Source: an uncultured Metabacillus sp.
GTDB taxonomy: Bacteria > Bacillota > Bacilli > Bacillales > Bacillaceae
Length of the DNA stretch: 64,000 nucleotides
NCBI RefSeq assembly: GCF_947503125.1
Contig: NZ_CANNCR010000014.1
Span: forward strand, 29,811 to 93,810
Direction of reading: 5' to 3'
The notes under the pieces were generated by a model, which ran no database searches, was not told the origin of the DNA, and saw nothing but the letters and a program-made list of their open reading frames with translations. Positions 9,915 to 18,111 of this stretch are shown one piece after another. Each line of letters opens with the position of its first letter. The first letter of the stretch is position 1. Position numbers and translations under genes: made by a program.

Positions 9915-10976
9915 GTGAGTATGAAAAAGAAAGTTTTGTCTATTTCATTATCTAGTTTAATGGCAATAGGGGGAGTTACAGCTGTTTCAATTCCAGCAAA
10001 CGCAGTAGGCAATGGGCCAAACACGGGGAATGGTTCCATTCAAACATCGAATTTACATACATATGAAAGCATGGTTGATTATTTGAAAACACAGGATTCT
10101 AAGCAATCTGCGATGGAGCTTGAAGTCATCGGTAAAACGGTTAAAGGCCGTGATATTTACATGTCCAAATACTTATCAAACCCTGACAATCCAACGGTTT
10201 TATTTTTAACCCAGCAACATGGCAACGAGCAGCTAACGACTGAAGGGGCGCTTGAATTTATTAAACACTTAGGCACGAACAAACTTAAAGATGTCCTGGA
10301 TCATGTAAATGTGCTCGTAATCCCAATGCTAAATGCTGATGGTGCAATGGGTGATGTTAACTTCTCACTTGATAACTATTTAGCTGACGGTGACCGTCAC
10401 TTAACTCGATATAATGCAAATGAAGTTGATTTAAATCGTGAACATGATAAACCTGTCAGCGAAATGGAGGCAGAAGCAAGAGCACTTCATGAAAATGTGT
10501 TTGCGAAGTATGATATTGATTATATGATTGATTTACATCATCAAGGAACACGCAGTGAAACAGACGGCGAGCTCGTATCAGGCTCAATCCTCTATCCAAC
10601 AAATTCGCAGGTGAAACCAGAAGTATTAGAAGGCTCTAAAAAGCTGGGGGCAATAGTATACAACGCCATTGAAGTTACAGGCTGGGGCCATATTGGAAAA
10701 TACAACGGAGGGAATGGCGCCAATATCGGTCGTAATGGAGCAGCAATACGATATGATATCTCAACATTACTTTTTGAGATGCGCGGAATGTCAGATCATT
10801 ATATTGAGTCCTATGCACTTGGTCAAAAAAGCAATGGTTATTTAATTAAACAAACGATTACGACTTTAGAGACAGCTGTAAAAGCAATTGCAGACGGCTC
10901 AATTGAAACGGCTGATACAAGCTTCTGGGATACTCTCCCGACGCAAACAAATAGAGCAGAAGAGGAAGACGAATAA
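9915..10976 (+). CDS. Secreted M14 family zinc carboxypeptidase
   Basis: A 353-residue exported peptidase. Residues 1-31 form a signal peptide (lysines, a hydrophobic core, then PANA). The catalytic domain has the M14 zinc triad His102 and Glu105 in QQHGNEQ and His208 in DLHHQG, substrate arginine near 175 in DLNREH, and the general-base glutamate near 288 in LLFEMRG. It probably trims peptides or cell-wall peptides outside the cell; specificity cannot be read. GTG 9915 is preferred because GGGGAGG lies eight bases upstream, against 14 for the next ATG. The acidic tail EEEDE is unusual. The gene has its own terminator and no partner. Confidence 0.9.
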   Translation: MSMKKKVLSISLSSLMAIGGVTAVSIPANAVGNGPNTGNGSIQTSNLHTYESMVDYLKTQDSKQSAMELEVIGKTVKGRDIYMSKYLSNPDNPTVLFLTQQHGNEQLTTEGALEFIKHLGTNKLKDVLDHVNVLVIPMLNADGAMGDVNFSLDNYLADGDRHLTRYNANEVDLNREHDKPVSEMEAEARALHENVFAKYDIDYMIDLHHQGTRSETDGELVSGSILYPTNSQVKPEVLEGSKKLGAIVYNAIEVTGWGHIGKYNGGNGANIGRNGAAIRYDISTLLFEMRGMSDHYIESYALGQKSNGYLIKQTITTLETAVKAIADGSIETADTSFWDTLPTQTNRAEEEDE

Positions 10977-11028
10977 AAGTGAGACTTCCATCAGTGGGAG
11001 ATATACTCCCCGTTAATATGAGATAAAA

Positions 11029-11066
11029 AACTGCATCTCCTTTTTTGTCGGGGATGCGGTTTTTTT
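11029..11066 (+). terminator. Terminator after the carboxypeptidase gene
   Basis: Stem AACTGCATCTCC / GGGGATGCGGTT followed by T residues. Confidence 0.85.
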
Positions 11067-11127
11067 AACGGCTTTTAAGAAATAGTAAGGAGGTAAACAA
11101 TTAGCCTGACAAGGAGCTGAGAAAAAA

Positions 11128-11319
11128 ATGGGCGCTGTTGAAAGAAATGGCTACCGATTTGAACCCGAATATAGTGTGATTAATCAAAACGGTGCAATTC
11201 ATGTATTAAATCAAGGAAAGTATATTGAGGAAATAAAATTCACATTTTCTGGAGAGTATCCGGAGTTGGATCAAATAGAACAGCTCATTGATAAGTATTG
11301 CGAGCAGCGGGGAATTTAA
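11128..11319 (+). CDS. Small DUF5370 (YbxH-like) protein
   Basis: A 63-residue cytosolic protein beginning MGAVERNGYRFEPEYSV, with an alternating strand segment (GAIHVLNQGKYIEEIKF) and a C-terminal helix. It appears related to B. subtilis YbxH, whose function is unknown. AAGGAG lies 11 bases before the ATG. A second, stronger AAGGAGG near 11089 has no start codon at a proper distance, perhaps a relic of an earlier start. The assignment is from memory of the family. Confidence 0.7.
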   Translation: MGAVERNGYRFEPEYSVINQNGAIHVLNQGKYIEEIKFTFSGEYPELDQIEQLIDKYCEQRGI

Positions 11320-11366
11320 ATTCCCCCATTTAAAAAAGGAGGGATGGCTCCTGAGTTACCCGAAAT

Positions 11367-11400
11367 AAAAAAGAGTGAACAACAATAGAATTCACTCTTA
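11367..11400 (-). terminator. Terminator of the small minus-strand gene
   Basis: Read on the minus strand, AAGAGTGAA pairs with TTCACTCTT and is followed by TTTTTA, just after the stop codon of the gene ending at 11407. Confidence 0.8.
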
Positions 11401-11406
11401 ACAACA

Positions 11407-11583
11407 TTATTGGCTATGGCTCTTTGTTGTCGTACTACTTGGACCTTCAGCATTATTATATGGCTCACCATAGCCCTCAAGATGATCAGCATGCTTTATA
11501 TGATACTCTGATCCCGACCCTTTTTCTTTCTTCATTGAACCCATTTGTGGCATATTTTGATCATTATTTTGCTTAGACAACAT
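11407..11583 (-). CDS. Small hydrophilic protein of unknown function
   Basis: A 58-residue protein rich in Asn, Gln, Ser, Lys and Gly (MLSKQNNDQNMPQMGS... ending TTTKSHSQ), with no hydrophobic segment and probably intrinsically disordered. AGGAGGTG lies directly upstream of the ATG at 11583, with three bases after it; an in-frame GTG two codons earlier overlaps that site. The composition recalls small spore-associated proteins of Bacillus, but no family was recognised. It has its own terminator and the strong ribosome binding site argues that it is real. Confidence 0.65.
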   Translation of the reverse strand: MLSKQNNDQNMPQMGSMKKEKGSGSEYHIKHADHLEGYGEPYNNAEGPSSTTTKSHSQ

Positions 11584-11722
11584 TTTCACCTCCTAAACAA
11601 ATATTAGAATGCTTAGATTTAGTTAAATTATACAAGAAGCCATCGATAACTTTCCTTTGCTGATGAAGTAGGACATTTGACTGGTTACGTAAAGCTAATT
11701 ACTTGTTCTGTCTGTTTTAGGA

Positions 11723-11750
11723 TGTTATATTTTATATAATATATATAACA
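11723..11750. promoter_or_regulatory. Operator-like inverted repeat before the first GntR regulator
   Basis: Half-sites TGTTATAT and ATATAACA separated by 12 AT-rich bases, 24 bases before the start codon. The same half-sites form a tighter palindrome before the paralogous regulator at 13097. Confidence 0.55.
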
Positions 11751-11773
11751 ATCAGAAAAAGGTGAACCTAAAG

Positions 11774-12949
11774 ATGAATACTCCTTTATATGAAAAAATA
11801 TACGAACACATCATAAAACAAATAAAGCAAGGACTTTTAAGGCAAGGTGACCGTGTACCTTCAGAAAAAGACTTAGCTGATGAATTTCAAGTAAGCAGAA
11901 TCACCTCAAAAAAAGCGTTAGATTTACTTGCACAAAACAACATCATTGAACGGATTAGAGGAAAAGGCTCATTTGTTGCTAAACAGGAGAGTGTATTAAG
12001 GGAATTACCTTTAACAGAAGAAGAAAGGCATGAAAACAAAAGAACGAGTAAACTAATCGCTTTAATGATCCCGGATTTCGATGATGCCTTTGGATTAAAT
12101 CTTGTTAAAACAATTGAAAAAGTTTGCCTGCAAAATAATTGCAGCTTGATTATCCGCCGGACACGAGGACATATAAAAGAAGAGGAGAATGCCATCAAAG
12201 ACCTTGTAAAATTGTGTGTAGACGGAATGATCATCTTTCCTGTTCACGGAGAACATTATAATACAGAATTATTAAGGTTGGTCTTAATGGATTTTCCACT
12301 AGTATTAGTTGATCGATATTTAAATGGAATTCCAGCTAGTTCAGTTTGTACTAATAATCAGGCAGCATGTGAAGAATTAACAAATTATCTTTTCACTCTG
12401 GGTCATACGAATATCGCCTTTTTGTCACCATCTCCAAGTGGAACATCTACGATTGAAGAAAGACTCCAAGGCTTTCATATTGCTTACACGAAGCGCGGGT
12501 TAAAATTAAATCCGAACTTTCTATTGCTTGATTTGATTAGTTCCTTGCCGCAACACATTGAAGATGGACAGGGGAACTCCAAACTAGAAATAGATTTTCT
12601 AGCCATTAAACATTTCATAGAAAAACATTCTTCCGTTACGGCCTTTATTGTCAGTGAATATTCATTGGCAGTAACACTTAAGTATGTATTAGAAAAGCAA
12701 GGAAAAAAAATTCCTGAGGATTATTCCATTGTCTGCTTTGATTGTCCTGAAAATCGCTTAGAGGAACCGGCCTTTACCCATATCCGTCAACACGAGGAAG
12801 AAATGGGGGAGATAGCGGTTCATATGTTAATGAAGCAACTAAAGGGAGAAAAAATCCCTAAGCATACTGTGATCAATTACACTTTAGTTGTAGGGAAATC
12901 GACAACCTCTAAATCATTTGCAGAGAATGTGAAACAATTCATTGAATAG
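11774..12949 (+). CDS. GntR/LacI hybrid transcriptional repressor (AraR-like), first copy
   Basis: A 391-residue regulator with an N-terminal GntR winged helix (PLYEKIYEHIIKQIKQG, PSEKDLADEFQVSRIT, IIERIRGKGSFV) joined to a LacI/periplasmic-binding-protein effector domain (LIALMIPDFDDAFG, PLVLVDRYLNGIPASSV, DYSIVCFDCPEN), the architecture of the arabinose repressor AraR. It is expected to release DNA on binding a sugar. It is paralogous to the next gene along its whole length and both precede the sugar transporter. AAAGGTG lies nine bases before ATG 11774. An operator-like repeat just upstream suggests autoregulation. Confidence 0.92.
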   Translation: MNTPLYEKIYEHIIKQIKQGLLRQGDRVPSEKDLADEFQVSRITSKKALDLLAQNNIIERIRGKGSFVAKQESVLRELPLTEEERHENKRTSKLIALMIPDFDDAFGLNLVKTIEKVCLQNNCSLIIRRTRGHIKEEENAIKDLVKLCVDGMIIFPVHGEHYNTELLRLVLMDFPLVLVDRYLNGIPASSVCTNNQAACEELTNYLFTLGHTNIAFLSPSPSGTSTIEERLQGFHIAYTKRGLKLNPNFLLLDLISSLPQHIEDGQGNSKLEIDFLAIKHFIEKHSSVTAFIVSEYSLAVTLKYVLEKQGKKIPEDYSIVCFDCPENRLEEPAFTHIRQHEEEMGEIAVHMLMKQLKGEKIPKHTVINYTLVVGKSTTSKSFAENVKQFIE

Positions 12950-13096
12950 GATTGTTTTTTGTTAAGCTGGAACTAGTATGGCCATTATTATTTTTCCGAT
13001 TTCAGCATAACTTTGAGAAAAGCAAGCTCCAATAGATGTCTGCAGTTATTGTCATCAAATATTTTAAATTTGAATAGTTGTCAAAGCACGGTTTAG

Positions 13097-13117
13097 TTGT
13101 TATATTAAATATAACAA
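13097..13117. promoter_or_regulatory. Perfect palindromic operator before the second GntR regulator
   Basis: TTGTTATAT, a 3-base centre and ATATAACAA: a perfect 9-base dyad lying 23 bases before the start codon. It is the best candidate binding site of these GntR-type repressors. Confidence 0.65.
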
Positions 13118-13140
13118 TTTAAACTTTGTAAGGAGCTAAA

Positions 13141-14316
13141 ATGAGCCAATTATATAAGAAAATATACCTTGATATTTTAGAAGAAATTAAAAATGGAACA
13201 TTAAAAACCGGTGACAAAATCCCCTCGGAAAATGAACTAGCTGAAAAGTTCAATGTAAGCCGAATTACAACAAAAAAAGCATTAGATATGTTAGCGCAGA
13301 GGAATATTATCGAGCGTTACCGAGGAAAAGGGTCCTTCGTTTCCGAAATGAACCAAGCTATTATTCAATCAACAGTAGAAAAAGAGAATCATTTATTACT
13401 AGCTGATTCAAGTTCCAAACAGGATTTAGTCGGTTTTATTCTTCCGGGATTTGGCAATGATTACGGCTCAATATTACTTGATTCAATTGAGAAATATTGC
13501 TCAAAACAAAATCTATTGATAGTCATGAAGCAAACATTAGGAAAATCAGAACTGGAAGAAGAAGCGATCAGTTCATTAGTAAGGCTTGGTGTTAAAGGAT
13601 TAATCTTTTGTCCTTCTCCGGGAAAGCATTATAACAATGCCTTATTAAGACTTGTAATCGATAATTATCCGCTAGTTTTAGTAGATCGATATTTAACAGG
13701 CATACCATCAAGCTCAGTTTGCATTAATAATAAAATGGCTTCTATTGAATTAACAAATTATATGCTAGAACTCGGGCATGAGCATATTGGCTATCTATCA
13801 CCTTCAACAGATGGAACATCCTCCCTGGAAGATAGACTGATGGGTTTCCATGTCGCAATGGCTGAAAAGGGTGTAAGAATAAAACCAGATACGGTCTTGT
13901 TGAATATTGAGAGTACCAAACACCACCATTCAAATTTAAAATTTGAAAAGCTGAAAGTTGATGAAAAAGATAGAAGTGAGATTCGTCGTTTAATTGAGAA
14001 TAACCCTGAAGTCACGGCATTTATAACAAGTGAATATTTAGTCGCTGTTTTACTCTATGAAGTGCTGGTTTCATTAGGTAAGAAGGTACCTGAAGATTAT
14101 TCTATCGCATGCTTTGATTCTCCAACCGATATTATCGACAAACCATTTTTCACACATATATGGCAAGACGAAGAAAAAATGGGTTGCCTTGCAGTTGATA
14201 TATTAATTAAACATATTCGTGAAAATGATACACCGCCTATTCACTCAGAGGTAGGATTTAAGCTCATACATGGCAGATCTACGCAAAAGAGAGTAATAAA
14301 AACTAAGCAAGTTTAA
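13141..14316 (+). CDS. GntR/LacI hybrid transcriptional repressor (AraR-like), second copy
   Basis: A 391-residue paralogue of the preceding regulator with the same order: GntR winged helix (QLYKKIYLDILEEIKNG, PSENELAEKFNVSRITT), then a sugar-binding LacI-type domain (PLVLVDRYLTGIPSSSV, FITSEYLVAVLLYEVL). The recognition segment NVSRITTKKALDMLAQ is nearly identical to VSRITSKKALDLLAQ in the first copy, so both may read the same operator, while the effector domains differ more and may sense different ligands. AAGGAG lies six bases before the ATG. A perfect palindrome overlaps its promoter region. It faces the ABC operon in the same direction across a 576-base gap. Confidence 0.92.
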   Translation: MSQLYKKIYLDILEEIKNGTLKTGDKIPSENELAEKFNVSRITTKKALDMLAQRNIIERYRGKGSFVSEMNQAIIQSTVEKENHLLLADSSSKQDLVGFILPGFGNDYGSILLDSIEKYCSKQNLLIVMKQTLGKSELEEEAISSLVRLGVKGLIFCPSPGKHYNNALLRLVIDNYPLVLVDRYLTGIPSSSVCINNKMASIELTNYMLELGHEHIGYLSPSTDGTSSLEDRLMGFHVAMAEKGVRIKPDTVLLNIESTKHHHSNLKFEKLKVDEKDRSEIRRLIENNPEVTAFITSEYLVAVLLYEVLVSLGKKVPEDYSIACFDSPTDIIDKPFFTHIWQDEEKMGCLAVDILIKHIRENDTPPIHSEVGFKLIHGRSTQKRVIKTKQV

Positions 14317-14335
14317 ATGGGCCAAATAAAACAAA

Positions 14336-14434
14336 GGGTCAATCCCCCTAAAAAACACAATATATAGAAAAAAATGAAGTTCAGGTTTCTATATTTGTGT
14401 ATGTTTGGAGAGGGACAGTCCCTTTTTTATTTTG
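14336..14434. terminator. Long imperfect hairpin terminator, repeat family D copy 1
   Basis: A long hairpin whose arms read GGGTCAATCCCCCT and, in reverse complement, GGGACTGTCCCTCT, continuing into AACACAA and ATATAGAAA blocks that also pair. It ends in GGACAGTCCC plus six T residues. The same terminal blocks recur at 33028-33092. Confidence 0.7.
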
Positions 14435-14487
14435 TCATCTACTACCAAATGAACAGGATACTATTTTGGAGAGAAATATACATATAT

Positions 14488-14496
14488 TTGTTATAT
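14488..14496 (+). promoter_or_regulatory. TTGTTATAT half-site upstream of the ABC promoter
   Basis: Exact copy of the half-site that forms the palindrome before the second GntR regulator, lying 59 bases upstream of the -35 hexamer of the sugar operon. Confidence 0.45.
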
Positions 14497-14554
14497 TATA
14501 ATTATACATATAATTTGTAACCCTAAAATATTTTAAAAAATTAGAAAAATATTA

Positions 14555-14584
14555 TTGACATGTTTTATTTCACATTGATATACT
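14555..14584 (+). promoter_or_regulatory. Sigma-A promoter of the sugar ABC operon
   Basis: TTGACA at 14555-14560, an 18-base spacer and TATACT at 14579-14584. If used, it gives an untranslated leader of about 300 bases containing an operator-like palindrome and a cre site. Confidence 0.65.
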
Positions 14585-14602
14585 AATCTTGTAAATATAA
14601 AG

Positions 14603-14613
14603 TTGTTATAACA
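14603..14613. promoter_or_regulatory. TTGTTATAACA palindrome just downstream of the promoter
   Basis: TGTTATAACA is a perfect 10-base palindrome built from the same half-site as the GntR operators and lies about 12-22 bases after the predicted transcription start, a repressor roadblock position. Confidence 0.5.
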
Positions 14614-14746
14614 TTTGATATATTTGTAGATTTTATATGAATAATTGATATGAAAATATACATGATTAGGCACTAAATCTTTCATAACATTTTAAAACAG
14701 ATTACATCTCGAGCACAATCATGGTGCGAAAATATTTTACAACTTG

Positions 14747-14761
14747 TTGTAAGCGTATTCA
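14747..14761 (+). promoter_or_regulatory. cre site (CcpA) in the sugar operon leader
   Basis: TTGTAAGCGTATTCA fits the degenerate cre consensus WTGNAARCGNWWWCA at every position. It is about 155 bases downstream of the predicted start, consistent with carbon catabolite repression by transcription roadblock. Confidence 0.75.
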
Positions 14762-14892
14762 TACAAAGGGGTAAAATCATACCTTAACAGGTTTGATTTA
14801 CATATATAAAGTTTTTAAATAAGGGGGATGGCTATCAGTTATTTATTTAGAAAGTGATAAAAAATTTTCAAACTAAGGGGAGGTAAGGTCTT

Positions 14893-16209
14893 ATGAAATG
14901 TAGGGGTAAAAAGGTTGGTATTTTCACATTAGCGATTTTTCTCATATTAAGTATCGTATTGTCTGCTTGTTCTTCAAAGGAATCAGGTTCTTCAGACGGA
15001 GGCGGAGATGGAAAAGGACAGACACAAATCACTTTCTGGCATGGAGCCACTGACATTGGTTTACAAGCACTGAAGAAAATGGTAGCAGCATTTGAAGAAA
15101 AACATCCTGATATTAAAGTAAAAATGGTCTATACCGAGGCTAGTGAAGGAGCAGACCAAAAGCTGTTAACTGCTGTTGCTGGTGGAAACCCGCCTGATGT
15201 TGCGCTTTTTGACAGATTTAAAATTGGTTCATGGGCTGCACAAGAAGCTTTGACTGATCTTACAGATATGGCTGAAGCTGACGGTATAACGGAGGACCTT
15301 TATTATCCATATGCTTGGAAGGAAGCAAATTACAAGGATCGATTATATGGTCTGCCATATACAACAGATTCACGTATGCTTTACTATAATAAAGATCACT
15401 TTAAGGAAGCTGGCTTAGATCCAGAAAATCCTCCTAAAACTATTGAAGAATTGGAAGCAGCTGCAGAAAAGTTAACGAAAAAAGAAGGCAAGCGCTTTAA
15501 ACAAATTGGTTTTATCCCATGGTATGGTCAAGGCTGGCTATATGGTTGGGGATGGAGCTTTGGTGGAGATTTCTATAATGAAGAAACTGGTGAAGTAACT
15601 GCAAACGATCCGAAGGTAGTTGAAGCATTAACATGGATGGCGAAGGTAGCTCAAAAATTTGGTGTAGAGGATATTGCAGGGTTTGAAAGTTCTGCAGGTT
15701 CTGGAGCAATGGATCCATTCATTTCAGGACAAATCAGTATGAAAGTTGATGGAAACTGGACGATTTCGGCGATTGAAAAATACAAGCCTGACTTAAATTA
15801 TGGTGTAACTCCAATCCCAACACCAACTGGAACTGACTTTACAACTTGGTCTGGCGGACATGCGGTTGTTATACCGAAAGGTGCAAAAAATGAGGAAGCA
15901 GCTTGGGAATTCGTTAAGTTCTTTGGTACGGAAGAAGGACAAGAGGTATACTTCTCTGAACTTCCTGGTGACCTTTCTGTTATCCCGGCAGTTAATGAGA
16001 AATTAGGCCGTGGAGAGAATGAAAAATTAAAGCCGTTTATTGATATCTTACCGAATTCACATAGTAGACCGGTAATCCCTGAAGGTCAATTATTGTGGAA
16101 TGAAATTGTCGATGCAAGAGAAAAAACAGTAAGAGGAAATGGAACTGCACAAGAAAACCTTGATAAAGCGACAGAAACAGTAAATAAAGCCCTCGAGAAG
16201 TATAAATAA
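14893..16209 (+). CDS. Sugar ABC transporter substrate-binding lipoprotein
   Basis: A 438-residue extracellular solute-binding protein (family 1, CUT1 type). A lipoprotein signal peptide ends in the lipobox LSAC at Cys26, followed by a Ser/Gly-rich linker and then the mature start TQITFWHGA. The body shows the family features NPPDVALFDRF, PYTTDSRMLYYNKDHF and a C-terminal EEAAWEFVKFFGTEEGQ. It should capture an oligosaccharide or glycoside and deliver it to the two permeases downstream. GGGGAGGT precedes the ATG by eight bases. Expression is probably under the GntR-type regulators and CcpA. The ligand is unknown. Confidence 0.95.
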   Translation: MKCRGKKVGIFTLAIFLILSIVLSACSSKESGSSDGGGDGKGQTQITFWHGATDIGLQALKKMVAAFEEKHPDIKVKMVYTEASEGADQKLLTAVAGGNPPDVALFDRFKIGSWAAQEALTDLTDMAEADGITEDLYYPYAWKEANYKDRLYGLPYTTDSRMLYYNKDHFKEAGLDPENPPKTIEELEAAAEKLTKKEGKRFKQIGFIPWYGQGWLYGWGWSFGGDFYNEETGEVTANDPKVVEALTWMAKVAQKFGVEDIAGFESSAGSGAMDPFISGQISMKVDGNWTISAIEKYKPDLNYGVTPIPTPTGTDFTTWSGGHAVVIPKGAKNEEAAWEFVKFFGTEEGQEVYFSELPGDLSVIPAVNEKLGRGENEKLKPFIDILPNSHSRPVIPEGQLLWNEIVDAREKTVRGNGTAQENLDKATETVNKALEKYK

Positions 16210-16217
16210 ATGTTTCG

Positions 16218-16251
16218 GGGTGACTCGGGCGAGAGCTATTTTGAGTCACCC
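16218..16251 (+). other. Intercistronic stem-loop between binding protein and permease genes
   Basis: A perfect 9-base stem GGGTGACTC / GAGTCACCC with a 16-base loop and no T-run. Such stems after binding-protein genes commonly protect the upstream mRNA or attenuate read-through, giving more binding protein than permease. Confidence 0.7.
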
Positions 16252-16283
16252 TCCTTACTTAACTAGTTGAAAGGGGGATCTAT

Positions 16284-17222
16284 ATGGCGGAAGTAACGAA
16301 ACAAACTCGCCTTCAGGAACCTGTTGTTGTGAAGAAAAAGAAATTATCGAACAATTCAAATCTTCACGGATGGCTTTTTGCTTCACCTTGGATTATCGGT
16401 TTTACAGTGTTTTTTGCTTTTCCGCTTATTGCTTCAATCTATTTCAGTTTTACAACGTATAGCATCCTGCAACCTGGGGAATTCGTTGGTTTTAAAAATT
16501 ACCAAGATCTTTTCAAGGATGATTTATTCTGGAAATCAATTTATAATACCGTTTATTTCACAGTATTATTCGTTCCATTAAGTATTATATTCGGTGTCGC
16601 GTTAGCAATGATGTTGAATATGAAAATAAAAGGAATGGCTATTTATCGGACAATTTTCTTTTTACCGACACTCGTACCGCATGTAGCTTTAGCGGTTTTG
16701 TGGATGTGGCTATTAAATCCTGGTTTTGGTCTTATAAACGGGATGCTTGATATGATTGGTATTCAAGGACCAAACTGGCTTGGAAGTGAATTATGGTCAA
16801 AACCTTCCCTCATTTTAATGTCACTTTGGGGAATTGGTCAATCGGTGATTATTTATCTTGCTGGACTAGGCGATATTCCAGAGGAACTCTATGAGGCAGC
16901 TGAGGTTGATGGTGCAAATTGGTGGCAGAAAACTAGAAACGTAACATTGCCATTACTGACTCCAGTTATTTTCTTTAACTTGGTCATGGGTGCAATCGGG
17001 GCATTCCAACAGTTTACCTTGCCGTACACAATGACCCAGGGGCAAGGAACTCCAGCCAATTCATTAACGTTTTATGTCATGCATCTTTATGATAATGCAT
17101 TTAAATTTTTCCAAATGGGATATGCTTCAGCAATGGCATGGATCCTTTTCGTCATTGTTATGGCCCTAACCGCTGTAATCTTTATTACTTCTAACCGTTG
17201 GGTTCATTACCAAGGGAAGTAG
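16284..17222 (+). CDS. Sugar ABC transporter permease (MalF type)
   Basis: A 312-residue inner-membrane permease with six predicted membrane spans after a hydrophilic 25-residue N-terminus. The conserved cytoplasmic EAA loop that contacts the ATPase is ELYEAAEVDGANWWQKTRNVTLPLL near residue 205. AAAGGGGG lies seven bases upstream of the ATG. It forms a heterodimer with the permease encoded 17 bases downstream. No ATPase gene is present in the cluster; CUT1 importers of Bacillus commonly share the MsmX ATPase encoded elsewhere. Confidence 0.95.
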   Translation: MAEVTKQTRLQEPVVVKKKKLSNNSNLHGWLFASPWIIGFTVFFAFPLIASIYFSFTTYSILQPGEFVGFKNYQDLFKDDLFWKSIYNTVYFTVLFVPLSIIFGVALAMMLNMKIKGMAIYRTIFFLPTLVPHVALAVLWMWLLNPGFGLINGMLDMIGIQGPNWLGSELWSKPSLILMSLWGIGQSVIIYLAGLGDIPEELYEAAEVDGANWWQKTRNVTLPLLTPVIFFNLVMGAIGAFQQFTLPYTMTQGQGTPANSLTFYVMHLYDNAFKFFQMGYASAMAWILFVIVMALTAVIFITSNRWVHYQGK

Positions 17223-17238
17223 AAAGGAGTCAGATGAA

Positions 17239-18072
17239 ATGAGTGCAAAAGGGAAGATTAAATTTCAGAAAACCTTGTCACATTTATGCTTAATTATCGC
17301 ATCGTGCTTCTTTATTATTCCATTTATCTGGATGGTATCAACATCCTTGAAACCTATTACTCAAGTATTTTCTTACCCGCCGGAATGGATTCCGAAACCG
17401 TTTCAGTGGTCAAATTATTTGGATGCAATGGAATATATCCCGTTTTTTACTTATTTAAACAATACGGTTGTGATTACGCTAGTAAGTACACTTGGTGTTG
17501 TTCTAACATGTCCCCTGGTAGCTTACAGCTTTGCGAAGTTGGAATGGAAGGGACGTAATGTGTTTTTTTTCATTACCATTGCGGTCATGATGATTCCTGG
17601 TCAGGTAACGATGATTCCATTATTTTTGATCTTTAACAAAATGGGATGGGTCGGAACACCGCTTCCTTTAATTGTACCTGCCTTTTTCGGCGTACCCTTT
17701 TACATCTTTTTATTACGTCAATTCTTCTTAGGGCTGCCGAATGATTTAAGGGATGCGGCTAAAATTGACGGAGCTAGCGAATTTCGAATTTATTGGCAAA
17801 TTATGCTTCCATTGGCAAATCCTGCCGTTCTAGCAGTAGGGTTATTCCAATTCATGGGCAGCTGGACAGATTTTATCGGTCCATTACTCTACTTAACAGA
17901 TGAAACCCAATATACATTGTCATTAGGACTTCAGCAATTCCAAACGCAAATGGGTACTGAGTGGGGATTAATGATGGCTGTATCAACAATGATGACACTA
18001 CCAATTATTATCTTGTTTTTCTTTCTACAAAAAACGTTTATTCAAGGAATCACGTTTAGTGGAATTAAATAG
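17239..18072 (+). CDS. Sugar ABC transporter permease (MalG type)
   Basis: A 277-residue partner permease with six membrane spans. It opens with the typical IIPFIWMVSTSLKP segment and carries the EAA loop as LRDAAKIDGASEFRIYWQI around residues 170-190. AAAGGAG lies nine bases before the ATG and the gene follows its partner by 17 bases, so they are co-transcribed. With the lipoprotein it completes the membrane part of the importer. Substrate is inferred only from the downstream oxidoreductases and isomerase. Confidence 0.95.
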   Translation: MSAKGKIKFQKTLSHLCLIIASCFFIIPFIWMVSTSLKPITQVFSYPPEWIPKPFQWSNYLDAMEYIPFFTYLNNTVVITLVSTLGVVLTCPLVAYSFAKLEWKGRNVFFFITIAVMMIPGQVTMIPLFLIFNKMGWVGTPLPLIVPAFFGVPFYIFLLRQFFLGLPNDLRDAAKIDGASEFRIYWQIMLPLANPAVLAVGLFQFMGSWTDFIGPLLYLTDETQYTLSLGLQQFQTQMGTEWGLMMAVSTMMTLPIIILFFFLQKTFIQGITFSGIK

Positions 18073-18111
18073 TTTTATAAAAATATATGATTATAGCAGG
18101 AGGTTGTTGGC

